Shown: positions 25,021-36,294, numbered from the stretch's first letter. The stretch is 52,318 nucleotides of DNA from Candidatus Magnetaquicoccus inordinatus (GCF_004217665.1 NZ_RXIU01000006.1:1-52318), one strand, 5' to 3'. Made by a program: numbers and translations. Notes: generated by a model not told the origin, from the sequence alone.

Positions 25021-25677
25021 TCAACTTTCTCGATTATTGAACAATCGCAACAGATTAAAAGCATTGCTCCCTGCCGGGGTGAGAGCATAGGATTTGTCAT
25101 CCGGTTGATGCAGCAATCCCGCCTCCTTGAGGGTGCGCAAATGAAACATGGTCTTGGTATGGTCATCAATCTCCAAGGCTTGGCTGATGTCGGTCATGCG
25201 CAGCAAAGGGGCACACCCCATCAACTCAATGATGCGGCGACGGATGGGATTGGCCAGAGAAGTCAAGGTCTTGTCCAGATTACACGCCACAATCTGCCGC
25301 TCAAAACGGGCCTCTTCCAAAGAACGCTTGATCACCGCCACCAACTCCTCTACCCGAAACGGCTTGGAGAGATAGTCCGATGCCCCCTTGCGAATCGCCT
25401 GCACCGCCGTATTCACCGTCGCATAGGCGGTCATGATAATATATCTGGTTTGATTGTTAAAACGACGCATCTCCAGCATGGTATCGATACCATCCTGTCC
25501 CGGCATGATCAGGTCCAATAAAATCACATCAAAACGCTGCGCAGACATCAGATGGATCCCCTCTGCACCTGATGCCGCTGTCACCACCTGAAACCCCTCA
25601 TACTCCAATACGGCCGACAAATTATCGCGCAACTCCGCTTCATCATCGACAATCAAAACCTGTGACCGACTGCTCAT
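25021..25677 (-). CDS. Response regulator with ArsR-like winged-helix output
   Basis: A 218-residue protein. The receiver domain (residues about 5-120) has the acidic pair VDDE, the phosphoacceptor aspartate in ILLDLIMP, the conserved threonine in MTAY and the lysine in SKPF. The C-terminal part (about 135-212) looks like an ArsR-type winged helix (LANPIRRRIIELM, MTDISQALEI, FHLRTLKEAGLL). This output type is uncommon among response regulators, which usually carry OmpR, NarL or NtrC domains. ATG 25677 follows GGAG by nine bases. The kinase gene upstream overlaps it by 35 bases, so the pair is cotranslated and almost certainly cognate. Confidence 0.88.
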   Translation of the reverse strand: MSSRSQVLIVDDEAELRDNLSAVLEYEGFQVVTAASGAEGIHLMSAQRFDVILLDLIMPGQDGIDTMLEMRRFNNQTRYIIMTAYATVNTAVQAIRKGASDYLSKPFRVEELVAVIKRSLEEARFERQIVACNLDKTLTSLANPIRRRIIELMGCAPLLRMTDISQALEIDDHTKTMFHLRTLKEAGLLHQPDDKSYALTPAGSNAFNLLRLFNNRES

Positions 25678-27706
25678 CAAAATGCACTCCTATCCCAGCG
25701 GGACATAACGGCAAGCGTAGTGTCGCCCGCACGCCACCACCAGAGCCATTGACTACCTCAAGAGTTCCCCCATGCTGACGCAGGATACTATAACAAATCG
25801 GCAAACCCAAGCCTACCCCCAACCCTGAACGCTTGGTGGTAAAAAAAGGCTCAAAAATTTTTGGTAAAATCTCCGCCGCAATCCCACTCCCTTGATCCAC
25901 CACCTCTGCCTCGATCCACTCCTCTTCCTGGCGCACTGTCACCCACACAGGAGAGCCTGCTGCCGAGGCATCCAAGGCATTTTGCAGCAAATTGCGAAAC
26001 ACCTGTCCGATTTTTACCCGGTCCCCCACCAGCATCATCCGCTCTGGAAGTTGCAAAATAATTTCCGGCGTACTCCCCTCCAACTGTACCAGAGCCAAGA
26101 TCTCATTGAGCTCCTCACACAAATCAAACTCCTGCCAATCCGGTTGCCCACTCCAGGAGTAGGCCAACATCTCCCGGGCTACGCGCGTCGCACGGCTGAT
26201 ATTGCCCTCCACCTGCCGCAAGCGATGTTCCAAAGCTCCCTGCAGCAACTCATTGGGCAACAATAATCGAATGTTATGCAACCCCATCCCCGCCGTCGCC
26301 AACGGATTATTAATCTCATGCGCCACCCGTACTGCAAACTGACCGATTCCAGACATCTTTTCTGCCACAATCAGCATCCGACGCAACTCCGAACGCTCGC
26401 GCAAGGCGGTCAACAACTGTTTCATGGCATTCAACAAGCGATCCTGCGGCGAGCGCTCCTGCACGGTCAACGCCAGATCATCCTGTGCCAAACGCTCTGC
26501 CATATCCGCCACATGCCGCTCTGCCTGCACCAGACGGTGCACCGCCAATCGCAAGCGCCCAAACTCATCACTGGTCGCACTTGCCTCCTGCTCCTCGCCA
26601 GGAGCAATCTCGCCCAAGGCCACCGCCTCCAACTTTTCCACCACCCAACGCAAACCGCGATGCACATCCTGGGCAATCCTCCAGGACATCACAACACCAA
26701 TCAGGATGCTCAACCCAAGAATGATCAACAATATCCAAGTGGCAACACGAAATTCCCGTTCCGATTGCTCCTTGGCCTCGCGCATCAAATGTTCACTGCT
26801 CTGCAACAAAATTTGCAGCTCCGCACGCAAGCGCACCATCAATGGCCACCCTTGATCATGCGACAAACGGGTGGCACGCAAATTACCGCGCTCCTGACTG
26901 AGCAGATGCAACTGCTTGGAGATCTCCAAATAGGCTTGAATACTCTTTTCCCAGTTCTCTATCCCGGAATGGCTCCTCTCCTGCAACAACGGCAAAACGC
27001 TTTGATACAATTGTTGCAACTCTCTTTCACTGTCTGCCACCCGCACAAGCAGTTGTTCAATACGAGTTTCATCTGTGGCCAGCAACAGATTCAACTCCTG
27101 ATTGAACATTTTTTTCAATACGCGCTGCATCTCCCGCAGCAGGCGCAACCGCTCCAATTGCTTGCTCGGATCAAACGAGCCATTGCTCTCCTCTTCTGCT
27201 TCCAGGTGCCGGAGCAATTGATCCAATGCCGACTCTGCCCGTGACATGGCCAACTGCCCCTCTTGTTCGGCTAACTGTGCCGCACGCACGTTGGAGTTGA
27301 GCAGTCCCAGGCGTTGCACCTCCAGATCAATGGAGATCACTTGGGCTACCAACACTTCGATACGTTGCACAATCCGCCGCTCTTCATCCCCCAAAGTGTG
27401 CAACAGATGCAGTTGATCCAACGCCCGCCGCACCTGCTCGGCATGACAGGCCATCTCCCCGGCAAAGTGCATCATCTCATCCTGCTCAATCAACAGTATG
27501 ATACTGCGCTCGGCATTGGAGACACCCAACAGACTCTTCTCCAACAAGGCTACCAGACGCACCTTTTCCATATCCTCGGCAACCAACAAATTGACCCGCT
27601 CATTCAATTGGCCGAGCATGGTCACCGCCAGCAACGCCGATACCATCAAACACACCAACAAAAAACTGAAACCACTGTACAGACGAACGCGAATGGAGAG
27701 AGCCAT
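25643..27706 (-). CDS. Membrane sensor histidine kinase
   Basis: A 687-residue kinase. Transmembrane helix 1 (about 10-30) and helix 2 (about 335-355) enclose a long all-helical periplasmic sensor of roughly 300 residues, similar in style to four-helix-bundle MCP-type sensors. A HAMP-like segment follows, then the HisKA motif RVAHEINNPLATAG, and a HATPase domain with NLLQNALDA, VDQGSGI and GVGLGLPI. The HEINNP form is typical of NtrB/HK4-like kinases. A GTG at 27715 is an alternative start; both overlap or abut the upstream hybrid kinase stop. It is the likely direct phosphodonor of the ArsR-type regulator. Confidence 0.9.
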   Translation of the reverse strand: MALSIRVRLYSGFSFLLVCLMVSALLAVTMLGQLNERVNLLVAEDMEKVRLVALLEKSLLGVSNAERSIILLIEQDEMMHFAGEMACHAEQVRRALDQLHLLHTLGDEERRIVQRIEVLVAQVISIDLEVQRLGLLNSNVRAAQLAEQEGQLAMSRAESALDQLLRHLEAEEESNGSFDPSKQLERLRLLREMQRVLKKMFNQELNLLLATDETRIEQLLVRVADSERELQQLYQSVLPLLQERSHSGIENWEKSIQAYLEISKQLHLLSQERGNLRATRLSHDQGWPLMVRLRAELQILLQSSEHLMREAKEQSEREFRVATWILLIILGLSILIGVVMSWRIAQDVHRGLRWVVEKLEAVALGEIAPGEEQEASATSDEFGRLRLAVHRLVQAERHVADMAERLAQDDLALTVQERSPQDRLLNAMKQLLTALRERSELRRMLIVAEKMSGIGQFAVRVAHEINNPLATAGMGLHNIRLLLPNELLQGALEHRLRQVEGNISRATRVAREMLAYSWSGQPDWQEFDLCEELNEILALVQLEGSTPEIILQLPERMMLVGDRVKIGQVFRNLLQNALDASAAGSPVWVTVRQEEEWIEAEVVDQGSGIAAEILPKIFEPFFTTKRSGLGVGLGLPICYSILRQHGGTLEVVNGSGGGVRATLRLPLCPAGIGVHFDEQSVTGFDCR

Positions 27707-27711
27707 GCCTC

Positions 27712-30700
27712 TCACACCTGGGAAGAATAGAGTTGCAGTGTGGTAAAAGGGCGATTGTGCTGTACACTATCAGCAATCTGCTGCACCACTCGTAAAAAGG
27801 TCTGTTTGTCTATCGGTTTGGTCAAATGATCATTACAACCGGCAGAAAGGCTTTCCGCCCGTTTGGCCAACGAAGCATGGGCACTCAAAGCAATAATAAT
27901 GGCAGGAGTCACTCCCTGTTGCTTTTCCCACAGTCGAATCGCCTGCGTTGCTGCATAGCCATCCATCACCGGCATTTGGATATCCATCAAGATCAAATCA
28001 AAACGTTGCGTGCGCACCTTTTCCACCGCCTGCTGCCCATCCGCAACGATGGTCAAACGATGACCCGTGCTCTTCAAATAAATCCGAAACAGAGTCTGAT
28101 TGTCCAACCGATCCTCTGCCAACAAAATATCCAGAATGCGATTTCCTTGATCCAGTTGTCGATCCTGCTCCGACTGTGGAGACTGGGTTACAGGAAGAGG
28201 CTGAATCGGCAAAGAAAAAGAAAAGGTACTCCCCTCCCCCAAACGACTCTCGACACTGATCTGCCCCCCCATCATCTCCACCAGGCGGCGACAAATCGCC
28301 AAACCCAAACCGGTCCCCCCATAGCGACGAGTGATCCCGGAATCGGCTTGGGTAAATCGTTTAAAAATATGCTCCATATGTTCCGGGGCAATGCCGATCC
28401 CACTGTCACGCACCCGAAACATCAACTGATTCTCCTGCACCGGATCACGCAATACCTCAACTGTCACCCCACCCTCGTGGGTAAATTTGATGGCATTACC
28501 CAACAAATTGATCAAAATCTGCCGCACCCGGCCATCATCACCATACATCTGTTCAGGAATATTTTTGGCAATCTCCTCCTGCAACACAATTTGACTGTTT
28601 TCAACCGCCATCCGCATCAAAGCTGTGGTCTCTTCCACAACCTGGCGCGGCGAATAGATCACCTCCGACAAAACAAAGCGACCGGACTCAATGCGCGAAA
28701 AATCCAAAACATCATTGATCACCCCCAACAACGCCTTCCCGGAACGGTGCATCATGCGCACCATCTCCCGCTGCTCCTCCTCCAAAGCACTTTCCAACAA
28801 CAGATCCGACATCCCCAAAACAACATTCATTGGCGTGCGAATCTCATGGCTCATCGCTGCCAGAAAATCTCCTTTGGCTTGATTGGCTGCTTCAGCTTGC
28901 TTTTTGGCTACCGCCAACTCGGCCACCGCCCGCACCCGCTTACTGATATCCATCGCCACCGTACACAGCGCATATGGCACCTCATCATCGGTCAACAGAG
29001 GAAAAGTAATCAATAAATAGGTGTGACGCTCTCCATCCGGGTGCAACAGCTCTTCCTCCGCCTGAACCGGCGCCAAGCGCGTCAAAGCCTGTTGATCCAT
29101 CTCCAGCAAACGCTGCACCACCTTCGGCGAATGGTGATCACGCAAATTCCAACCACTCTCCGCCACCTCTGAGACCGCAAAAATCCGTCCATATTGCCGA
29201 TTGACCTGCAATACATGTCCCTGCAAATCCTTCAACATTACCAGCAACGGCGTGTGGTTGAGAATATCCTTGAGTCGGCGTTCACTCTCGCGCAGCGATT
29301 TTTCCATCGCCTTGCGCAAAGAGATATCCTGTAAAGCGATGACAACCCCAGAAGGGGTCATCTCCGGTTGAATGGCGGTCACCAACCAGTGCACCGGCAC
29401 CTGTCTTTGGTCACGGGTAATCAACAACCCCTCATTTTCTCTCTGTTTACCGTCACGGATGGTCCGATCAATCGGCGAATCACCCTCTTCATAAGCGCTG
29501 CCATCCCAACGCCGACAGTGAAACAGCAAGTTGACAGGATTGCCGATCACCTCTTCCTGACGATAACCAGTCAATGACAAAGCCGCTGAATTGACAAAAA
29601 TACAGCGCCCCTCTGTATCCCCTCCCAACACCCCTTCACCCAAACTTTCCAGTAATATATTGCGCACCCCCAAACGTTTGGTCTCTGCCAATGCCCGCAG
29701 CAGCAGCTTTTTGCCGCGATGCAGACGCAAGGCCACCAACAAGGCAGTCACCAGCAAGGCCACCAACACCATAAGAATGATAAAAGTATATTTATCAAAT
29801 ATATCCTGCCAATCAAAATCAATCCGATCAGGATTGGCCCGCAAGCGCGTCATCACCGCCTCAACCGATTGATAATTGGCCGGCGGGGAAAAACCATAAT
29901 AGTGACCATCCTTGGCTGGCAAAGAGTCAGGAGTGATCTCCAGCAAGGCCAGCGTCACCTCCTTGACCAACGTGTCCGGCAAATCCGGCATGGCCGCAAA
30001 AGGCCATTCAGGATAGAGATCCGTGGATAACAGCAACGGAAATGTGCTTGGCCCCTGCATGTTGAGTATGCGAATCTCCTGCAGATCCAGTCGATTCTCC
30101 TGCAGCAAATTTTCTAAAATCCCGGTACGCACAAAGCCTGCATCCACCCGACGCGACAACACCTCCGGTACCACCTTGGCATGCGGCATTCCGGTATAGC
30201 GCATCGCCAACTCCCGGCCAGCATCCACTCCGGCCTTGCGCAAACTCCAGGCCTGCATCAAATATCCACCCAGCGAACGTTCATCTACGGCTGCAACTTT
30301 TTTGCCCTTTAGATCCGACAATTGCTGCAGATCATAACGATCCGAACGCACAAAAATGACCCCACCAAATTGGGTGACTGGATGCCCTTCCGCCACGGAC
30401 ATCAAAGTGACCATAGGGGTAATGTGTATGCGACTGCGCAACAGGATAAAATGTTCTGGATTGGTCAGGATAAAATCGACTTCGCCTCGTGCGGCAGCGC
30501 GATCCAAATCGGAAAAAAAGAAGGGGATAATCTGAAAATGTTTGCCAGGAATCCGGGCGGTTAACCATTCAGCCGTCGCAGACCAAAATGCCAACGTCTC
30601 TGCCGGAGTACGAAATGAGAGCACACCGATGCGTACCTCTTCCACTGCCCACAGTGTGTGAGGAAAAAAAAGGCTTGCCAGCAACCACAAGAAAAAAAAC

Positions 30701-30714
30701 AGACGACCAGCCAT
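27712..30714 (-). CDS. Hybrid histidine kinase with PhnD-like periplasmic sensor
   Basis: A 1000-residue hybrid kinase. After a signal peptide come a PhnD/TtrS-like solute-binding domain (about 25-290, VRIGVLSFRTP, VDFILTNPEHF, LKGKKVAAVDERSLGGYL), one transmembrane helix (about 308-330), two PAS domains (about 350-470 and 480-600), HisKA (AAMSHEIRTPMN), HATPase_c (LLGNAIKFTHEG, GGTGLGLAI) and a C-terminal receiver with ILMDIQMPVMDG. ATG 30714 is chosen for GGGGAG eight bases upstream. The sensor type in relatives binds small oxyanions such as tetrathionate or phosphonate-like ligands; the ligand here is unknown. The gene is followed at once by a second kinase and a regulator, implying a phosphorelay or two-kinase integration. 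Confidence 0.9.
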   Translation of the reverse strand: MAGRLFFFLWLLASLFFPHTLWAVEEVRIGVLSFRTPAETLAFWSATAEWLTARIPGKHFQIIPFFFSDLDRAAARGEVDFILTNPEHFILLRSRIHITPMVTLMSVAEGHPVTQFGGVIFVRSDRYDLQQLSDLKGKKVAAVDERSLGGYLMQAWSLRKAGVDAGRELAMRYTGMPHAKVVPEVLSRRVDAGFVRTGILENLLQENRLDLQEIRILNMQGPSTFPLLLSTDLYPEWPFAAMPDLPDTLVKEVTLALLEITPDSLPAKDGHYYGFSPPANYQSVEAVMTRLRANPDRIDFDWQDIFDKYTFIILMVLVALLVTALLVALRLHRGKKLLLRALAETKRLGVRNILLESLGEGVLGGDTEGRCIFVNSAALSLTGYRQEEVIGNPVNLLFHCRRWDGSAYEEGDSPIDRTIRDGKQRENEGLLITRDQRQVPVHWLVTAIQPEMTPSGVVIALQDISLRKAMEKSLRESERRLKDILNHTPLLVMLKDLQGHVLQVNRQYGRIFAVSEVAESGWNLRDHHSPKVVQRLLEMDQQALTRLAPVQAEEELLHPDGERHTYLLITFPLLTDDEVPYALCTVAMDISKRVRAVAELAVAKKQAEAANQAKGDFLAAMSHEIRTPMNVVLGMSDLLLESALEEEQREMVRMMHRSGKALLGVINDVLDFSRIESGRFVLSEVIYSPRQVVEETTALMRMAVENSQIVLQEEIAKNIPEQMYGDDGRVRQILINLLGNAIKFTHEGGVTVEVLRDPVQENQLMFRVRDSGIGIAPEHMEHIFKRFTQADSGITRRYGGTGLGLAICRRLVEMMGGQISVESRLGEGSTFSFSLPIQPLPVTQSPQSEQDRQLDQGNRILDILLAEDRLDNQTLFRIYLKSTGHRLTIVADGQQAVEKVRTQRFDLILMDIQMPVMDGYAATQAIRLWEKQQGVTPAIIIALSAHASLAKRAESLSAGCNDHLTKPIDKQTFLRVVQQIADSVQHNRPFTTLQLYSSQV

Positions 30715-30927
30715 TACCACTTCTCCCCATTGCCTGCAGCAGATGCCCACCCTGCAACCTCAACAAAATCAGGCTACCCACCTTGGCAATGGCAGCAGTT
30801 GGAAAAATGTCATTATCCGGTCATGCAGCATAACAAATCATCACAGACAAAGTAAATCGCCCCAACAGCATTTTCTGCCGAAAAGCAAAGAAAAACCTCT
30901 CCAATGTTTCAATAAGCACAATTATCA

Positions 30928-32391
30928 CTACTCCTCAACCTCCTTGTCCGTGACCAACGGCAACCAGACTGTCACCAACAACCCCCCTTCCGCCCGGTTT
31001 TGCGCCAGGATGCGGCCACCATGCTCTTGCACCACCCGTGCCGCAATGGCCAACCCCAAACCAAATCGCCCTCCCTCCTGGGCTCGTGACTCCTCCACGC
31101 GATAAAACGGATAAAAAATCCGCTGCAACTCCTCCTCCGGTACACCCGGTCCCTGGTCGGCAACTGCAAAACAGGCCTGTTGATCCTGGCACTGCAAAGA
31201 GACCTCTACCACACCCTGTTGTCCTGAATGGTGCAACGCATTGCGCACCAGATTATCAATCACCGAACGCAATTCACTGCCATTGGCCCACAAGAGAGCA
31301 TTGCTTGCCAATTGCTCACGAATAGTGACCCCAGGATGACGTTCTACCTCAAAACGGGCATCCGCCAATACCAGGCGAATCATCTCCGGCAGATCCACCA
31401 AGACATCACGACGCCCTTCCCCCGCAGACAAAGGACGAGAAACCACGATAATCTGCCCAATCAACTCATCCAAACGCTCCAACTCCAACGCCATGCGGAG
31501 CAAATTTTCATCCGCCTCCGGATGAGCCTGCTCCAGCAAACCCAAAGCCACCCGTAAGCGCGCCAATGGCGAACGCAACTCATGGGATACATCACGCAAC
31601 AATCTCTGCCGGGCATGAAACATCTCTTCCAACTGCTGGGCCATGAAATGAAAATCCCGCTCCAGATCATTCAATTCATCAGGAATGCGCCCGCGCACAA
31701 AAGAGACCCGTTCTCCCCAATCACCACGCGCTATCGTCTTGGCCATCCGCCGCAACCGACGAATCGGTCGGGTAAAATGGCCGGCAAGCACAAATACTGC
31801 CAACGCACTCAAAAATACTACCCCCAAAGGCAGCAAAGGATATTCACTGCTGATCCGTCGCCATAACGGTGGGGGGGGCATCATGACCACCTTGTACAGA
31901 CGTTGCTGGCTGTCGCGCACCAAAAACGGCAGATGCGGTGGCGGATAGAGACGACGCTCCAACTCCTCAGCGTTGTCATGATTTTGCACCAGCTTCTCAG
32001 CTCCCGTTTGCCCCTCTCCCTTCAAGCGTGCTTGCAACTCAACTACCAGACCTCTTTCCACAGACCACTGCCGCTCTCCTGACCCGGCACGGCGCAAATG
32101 GCGCAACACCTCCTCTGGAACAGGACGCGCCAAAATATCTTGATTCTCCTCGGTCAGCAGCAAAATCTCTTTTTGCAGCAAAGAAGCAAGCAGCTTTTCT
32201 CTGGCAGCCTCCACCCCTTTCTGCTCCACAAGCAGCGCCAATTGGCGCCGCTCCTGCTGCACCTGCCGCAACTGCTGGTGCATAAGCTGATCCATCTCGG
32301 GACGCAAATGGTGACCTATCCAGAAGACGACACTGCTGATGAGCAATATCGTCAACAAAAAGGAGAAAAACAGCTTCAAAAACAACCGCAT
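30928..32391 (-). CDS. CpxA-like sensor histidine kinase
   Basis: A 487-residue kinase with a first helix at residues about 5-27, a periplasmic domain to about 185, a second helix (about 187-207), HAMP (FTRPIRRLRRMAKTIA), HisKA (RDVSHELRSPLARLRVALG), and HATPase with NLVRNALHHS, VADQGPGV and GRFGLGLAIA. The HELRSPLARL motif is typical of CpxA/PfeS/RstB-class kinases. It starts three bases after the cognate regulator stop, downstream of mdtABC. Like BaeSR next to mdtABC in E. coli, it is well placed to sense envelope stress and set pump expression, but the sequence is more CpxA-like than BaeS-like. Confidence 0.9.
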   Translation of the reverse strand: MRLFLKLFFSFLLTILLISSVVFWIGHHLRPEMDQLMHQQLRQVQQERRQLALLVEQKGVEAAREKLLASLLQKEILLLTEENQDILARPVPEEVLRHLRRAGSGERQWSVERGLVVELQARLKGEGQTGAEKLVQNHDNAEELERRLYPPPHLPFLVRDSQQRLYKVVMMPPPPLWRRISSEYPLLPLGVVFLSALAVFVLAGHFTRPIRRLRRMAKTIARGDWGERVSFVRGRIPDELNDLERDFHFMAQQLEEMFHARQRLLRDVSHELRSPLARLRVALGLLEQAHPEADENLLRMALELERLDELIGQIIVVSRPLSAGEGRRDVLVDLPEMIRLVLADARFEVERHPGVTIREQLASNALLWANGSELRSVIDNLVRNALHHSGQQGVVEVSLQCQDQQACFAVADQGPGVPEEELQRIFYPFYRVEESRAQEGGRFGLGLAIAARVVQEHGGRILAQNRAEGGLLVTVWLPLVTDKEVEE

Positions 32392-32394
32392 TGC

Positions 32395-33114
32395 CTACTC
32401 CTCAACCGGCAAAGCATACAGATAACCCACACCCCTCACCGTCACAATTTCTGCCTTGCCCCCTTTGACCGCCGCCAGTTTGCGCCGCAAATTGCTGATA
32501 TGAATATCCACACTGCGATCATAACTGGTCAGCTTGCGTCCCAACCCTTTCTGGCATAACAACTCCTTGCTCACCGCCTCCCCGGCTCGTTGCAGCAAAA
32601 GCTTTAACAGGGAAAACTCCGCCGAAGTCAACTCCAGACTCTTCCCCGACAAGGTTGCCAAATGCGAAGCTGCATACAGCTTCATCGCTCCCACCTGTAA
32701 TACAGAGCTGTTTTGCGCACTCTCCGTATTGGGCTGCACCCGCCGCAACACCGCCCTTACCCGCGCTACCAACACTTTGGGATTGCACGGCTTGGTCAAA
32801 TAATCATCGGCTCCCCCCTCCAACCCCAAAATGCTATGGCTGTCATCGCCACGTGCCGTCAACATCAATACCGGTACTGCGCTCACCTTGCGCAAGCGCT
32901 TGAGAACCTCAAAGCCATTGACCCGGGGCAGCATCAGATCGAGAATGATGGCGTCAAAAGGCTGGTTGAGAGCACACTCCAAGGCAGCCTCGCCATCAAA
33001 TACGCTTTGACAACGAAAACCCTCGGTGGTCAAATAGCGCTGCAACATGGCGCATAACTCCTGATCATCATCAACCAATAACAGGATAGGTGGATCATTC
33101 TCCATACTCTTCAT
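32395..33114 (-). CDS. CpxR-like OmpR-family response regulator
   Basis: A 239-residue regulator. The receiver has VDDD, the phosphoacceptor in ILDLMLPRVNG, MLTARGDD and TKPCNP. The C-terminal OmpR-type winged helix contains LLQRAGEAVSKELLCQ and the stretch LTSYDRSVDIHISNLRRKL, the latter being typical of CpxR proteins. ATG 33114 is used; an in-frame ATG nine bases later is also possible. It is 99 bases after mdtC and immediately before its kinase, so pump and regulators probably form one operon or two linked ones. Confidence 0.92.
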   Translation of the reverse strand: MKSMENDPPILLLVDDDQELCAMLQRYLTTEGFRCQSVFDGEAALECALNQPFDAIILDLMLPRVNGFEVLKRLRKVSAVPVLMLTARGDDSHSILGLEGGADDYLTKPCNPKVLVARVRAVLRRVQPNTESAQNSSVLQVGAMKLYAASHLATLSGKSLELTSAEFSLLKLLLQRAGEAVSKELLCQKGLGRKLTSYDRSVDIHISNLRRKLAAVKGGKAEIVTVRGVGYLYALPVEE

Positions 33115-33213
33115 CCCCGATCATTTCGGCAGCACAAAGCTGACCAACTGGCACATTGGCATATTTTGGCGGCATTGTATCGTGCGCAAAGGTTTGGAAA
33201 CAGAGGCAATATG

Positions 33214-36200
33214 TTAAGAATTGTAAGTGGTCGGCTGCCGCCGTCCACGCACATACCAACGCAAACGATCCAGATAGAGATAGACCACCGGCGTGGTATA
33301 GAGGGTAAGCAGTTGACTCAATATCAAACCACCAACAATCGAGATCCCCAATGGAAAACGCATCTCCGAGCCCTCCCCCTGCCCCATGGTCAAGGGCAAG
33401 GCACCCAATAACGCCGCCATGGTGGTCATCAAAATAGGTCGCAGCCGCAACAAACAAGCCTGACGAATCGCCTCCAACGGAGAAACCTGCTGCTGGCGCT
33501 CTAAATCCAGTGCAAAATCAATCATCAAGATGGCATTTTTCTTGACAATACCAATCAACAATACCACACCAATCATCGCCATCAGATTAAACTCATTGCC
33601 ACTGATCATTAATGCCAACAAGGCGCCCACCCCCGCCGAAGGCAAGGTAGACAATATGGTCAATGGATGGATAAAACTCTCATACAACATGCCCAAGACG
33701 ATATAAACCGACAACAAAGCCGCCAAAATCAACCAAGGCTGACTCTCCAAAGAGGCTTGAAACACCTTGGCGGTGCCTTGAAACCCTCCTTGCACCGTGG
33801 TTCCCAAACGGGCAAAGCTCTCTTCAATGGCCTGGGTAGCCTGGGATAGACTGACTCCGCCAGCCAAATTGAAGGAGATGGTGGAAGCGGCAAACAAACC
33901 TTGATGGTTGACCGCCAACGGCGCCACACTTTGGCTGATCGTACTTATCGCACTCAATGGCACCTGCTGGCCACTGCTATTGGTAATGTGCAAAGTGTTC
34001 AGCGACTGTGGATCTTGCACAAAAGAGGGTGCAGCTTCCATCACCACCCGATATTGATTCAGAGGGGTATAGATGGTCGATACCAGACGCTGGCCATAGG
34101 CATCGTTCAAGGTCAGATCCATCAGACGCGGTGTCACCCCCTTGCGGGAGGCGTTGGCACGATCCAGTTGAATATATGTGGAAATACCTCGTTCATTCTG
34201 ATCACTCGACACATCCGCCAGTTGCGGCAACTCACTCAAAGCCTGACGAATCTTGGGCTCCCAAAAACGCAGCTCCTCCAAATCACTTGATTGTAATGTA
34301 TATTGATAGGTTCCACTCCCTTGGCGCCCCCCCACACGAATCTCCTGTGCCGGTTGCAGCATCATGGTGGATCCGGCCACCCGCGCCAATTGACCGCGTA
34401 AACGACCCATCACCTGCTCGATATTGCCCCGCTCCTGGCGCGGCTTCAGGCCAGCAAACATCACCCCACTGTTGCGCTGCCCCCCTCCGGTAAAGGCCAC
34501 CACATGTGCAACTGCCGGATCCTGACCAATAATCCGACTATACTCCTCCACCTTGTTGCGCATTGCCTGAAAAGAGATCCCCTGATCCCCTTGAATGGTG
34601 CCAATCAAACGAGCAATATCCTGCTGCGGAAAAAATCCTTTGGGAATGGTAATATACAGATAGACATTCAAGGCAATGGTGGCCAGCAAGACCAGCAAAG
34701 TCAAAAAAGGGTGTCGCAAGACGATGGCCAAAGTGCGTGCATAAAATGCCAAGACCGCCCCAAAAATGGCTCCATACTCGGATCGATTATCAGCGCCTGC
34801 CCCACTGTGCGCCCCCTTGGCGCGTAACAATCGGGCACACATCGCCGGAGTGGTGGTCAACGAAACCAGCAACGACACCAATACCGCTATACTCAAAGTC
34901 ACCGCAAATTCCCGAAACAACCGCCCGACAATCCCCCCCATGGCCAGAATGGGAATAAAAACCGCCACCAACGACACACTCATCGACAAAACTGTAAAGC
35001 CCACCTCGCGCACCCCCTGCAGCGTGGCCTGCATCGGGCTCATCCCCTTTTCCAAATAGCGGGAGACATTCTCTAAAACCACAATGGCATCATCGACCAC
35101 AAAACCGGTGGCAATGGTCAAGGCCATCAGCGACAAATTATCCAAGCTATAGCCAAACAGATACATAAAACCAAAGGTGCCCATCAAGGAAACCGGCACC
35201 GCGACCGTGGGAATCAATGCCGCCCGCACATTGCGCAAAAAGAGAAACACCACCAAAATCACCAGCACAATGGCCAACAACAACCCCTGTTCCACCTCTG
35301 CCAATGAAGCGCGAATGGTCGGGGTACGATCCATCAAGACTGTCAACTCGATGGAACTGGGAAGAATACTGTGCAACGACGGCACCAAATCACGAATTCG
35401 CCCAACCGTTTCGATGATATTGGCTCCCGGTTGACGCGAGATAATCAGCAACACCGCCGGCTTGCCATCTGCCATCCCGGCATTGCGCATATCCTGTACC
35501 GAATCCACCACCTCCGCCACATCAGCCAAACGCACCGGCGCCTGTTTGCGCCAAGTAATAATTATCGGACGATAATCTGCCGCCACCCGCGCTTGATCGT
35601 TGGCATCGAGACTCCATTGCCGCTCTCCTTGCTCGACAACACCTTTGGGGCGATTGGCATTGGTTGCGGCAATGGCACTGCGTACCTCCTCAAAACCAAT
35701 GCCGGCAGCGTGCAACTTTCCCGGATCCAGTTCGACTCGTACCGCCGGCAAAGAGCTCCCCCCCAAACTGACCTGCCCTACCCCTTGCACCTGTGCCAAC
35801 TTTTGCGCCAGTACGGTGGCCGCCACATCATACATCTCCCCCTGGCTCTTACTCTCCGAGGTCAAGGAGAGTACCATGATCGGCATATCCGCCGGATTGA
35901 CTTTGCGGAAGCTGGGGTTGGAAGGAAGGTTGGGCGGCAAAAGGGCGCGAGCGGCATTGATGGCCGCCTGCACATCGCGTGCTGCCCCATCAATATTTCG
36001 GCTTAAATCAAATTGCAGAATAATTCGGGTACTGCCCAAAGTGCTTTGTGAGGTAATTTCACTCAACCCGGCAATACGTCCTAAAGTACGCTCCAAAGGG
36101 GTAGCCACAATGGCCGCCATGGTCTCTGGACTGGCTCCTGGCAATCCCGCCGACACCGATATGGTCGGAAAATCAACCTGTGGCAGTGGCGCCACCGGCA

Positions 36201-36294
36201 ACAAACGAAACCCCAACCAGCCCGCCAACAAAATGGCCATAGTCAACAAAGAGGTGGCCACCGGTCGCTGCACAAACAGTACCGAAGGGTTCAC
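33214..36294 (-). CDS. mdtC: RND multidrug efflux subunit, MdtC-like
   Basis: A 1026-residue RND transporter. GTG 36294 overlaps the mdtB stop in a GTGA junction with GGAG eight bases before it, and gives the family N terminus [21 protein letters not shown]. The proton-relay aspartates D401 and D402 lie in [12 protein letters not shown]. Two large periplasmic loops and the signatures [23 protein letters not shown] and [19 protein letters not shown] match the MdtB/MdtC subfamily. In characterised systems MdtB and MdtC form a B2C heterotrimer, which fits the tandem gene pair here. Confidence 0.93.
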   Translation of the reverse strand: MNPSVLFVQRPVATSLLTMAILLAGWLGFRLLPVAPLPQVDFPTISVSAGLPGASPETMAAIVATPLERTLGRIAGLSEITSQSTLGSTRIILQFDLSRNIDGAARDVQAAINAARALLPPNLPSNPSFRKVNPADMPIMVLSLTSESKSQGEMYDVAATVLAQKLAQVQGVGQVSLGGSSLPAVRVELDPGKLHAAGIGFEEVRSAIAATNANRPKGVVEQGERQWSLDANDQARVAADYRPIIITWRKQAPVRLADVAEVVDSVQDMRNAGMADGKPAVLLIISRQPGANIIETVGRIRDLVPSLHSILPSSIELTVLMDRTPTIRASLAEVEQGLLLAIVLVILVVFLFLRNVRAALIPTVAVPVSLMGTFGFMYLFGYSLDNLSLMALTIATGFVVDDAIVVLENVSRYLEKGMSPMQATLQGVREVGFTVLSMSVSLVAVFIPILAMGGIVGRLFREFAVTLSIAVLVSLLVSLTTTPAMCARLLRAKGAHSGAGADNRSEYGAIFGAVLAFYARTLAIVLRHPFLTLLVLLATIALNVYLYITIPKGFFPQQDIARLIGTIQGDQGISFQAMRNKVEEYSRIIGQDPAVAHVVAFTGGGQRNSGVMFAGLKPRQERGNIEQVMGRLRGQLARVAGSTMMLQPAQEIRVGGRQGSGTYQYTLQSSDLEELRFWEPKIRQALSELPQLADVSSDQNERGISTYIQLDRANASRKGVTPRLMDLTLNDAYGQRLVSTIYTPLNQYRVVMEAAPSFVQDPQSLNTLHITNSSGQQVPLSAISTISQSVAPLAVNHQGLFAASTISFNLAGGVSLSQATQAIEESFARLGTTVQGGFQGTAKVFQASLESQPWLILAALLSVYIVLGMLYESFIHPLTILSTLPSAGVGALLALMISGNEFNLMAMIGVVLLIGIVKKNAILMIDFALDLERQQQVSPLEAIRQACLLRLRPILMTTMAALLGALPLTMGQGEGSEMRFPLGISIVGGLILSQLLTLYTTPVVYLYLDRLRWYVRGRRQPTTYNS

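Noticed and set aside
26276-27244. 322-codon plus-strand frame opposite the histidine kinase
   Set aside because: Antisense of a conserved kinase with a His/Gln-rich translation typical of shadows.
27826-29016. 396-codon plus-strand frame opposite the hybrid kinase
   Set aside because: Same reason: antisense of conserved PAS/HisKA/HATPase coding, no own motifs.
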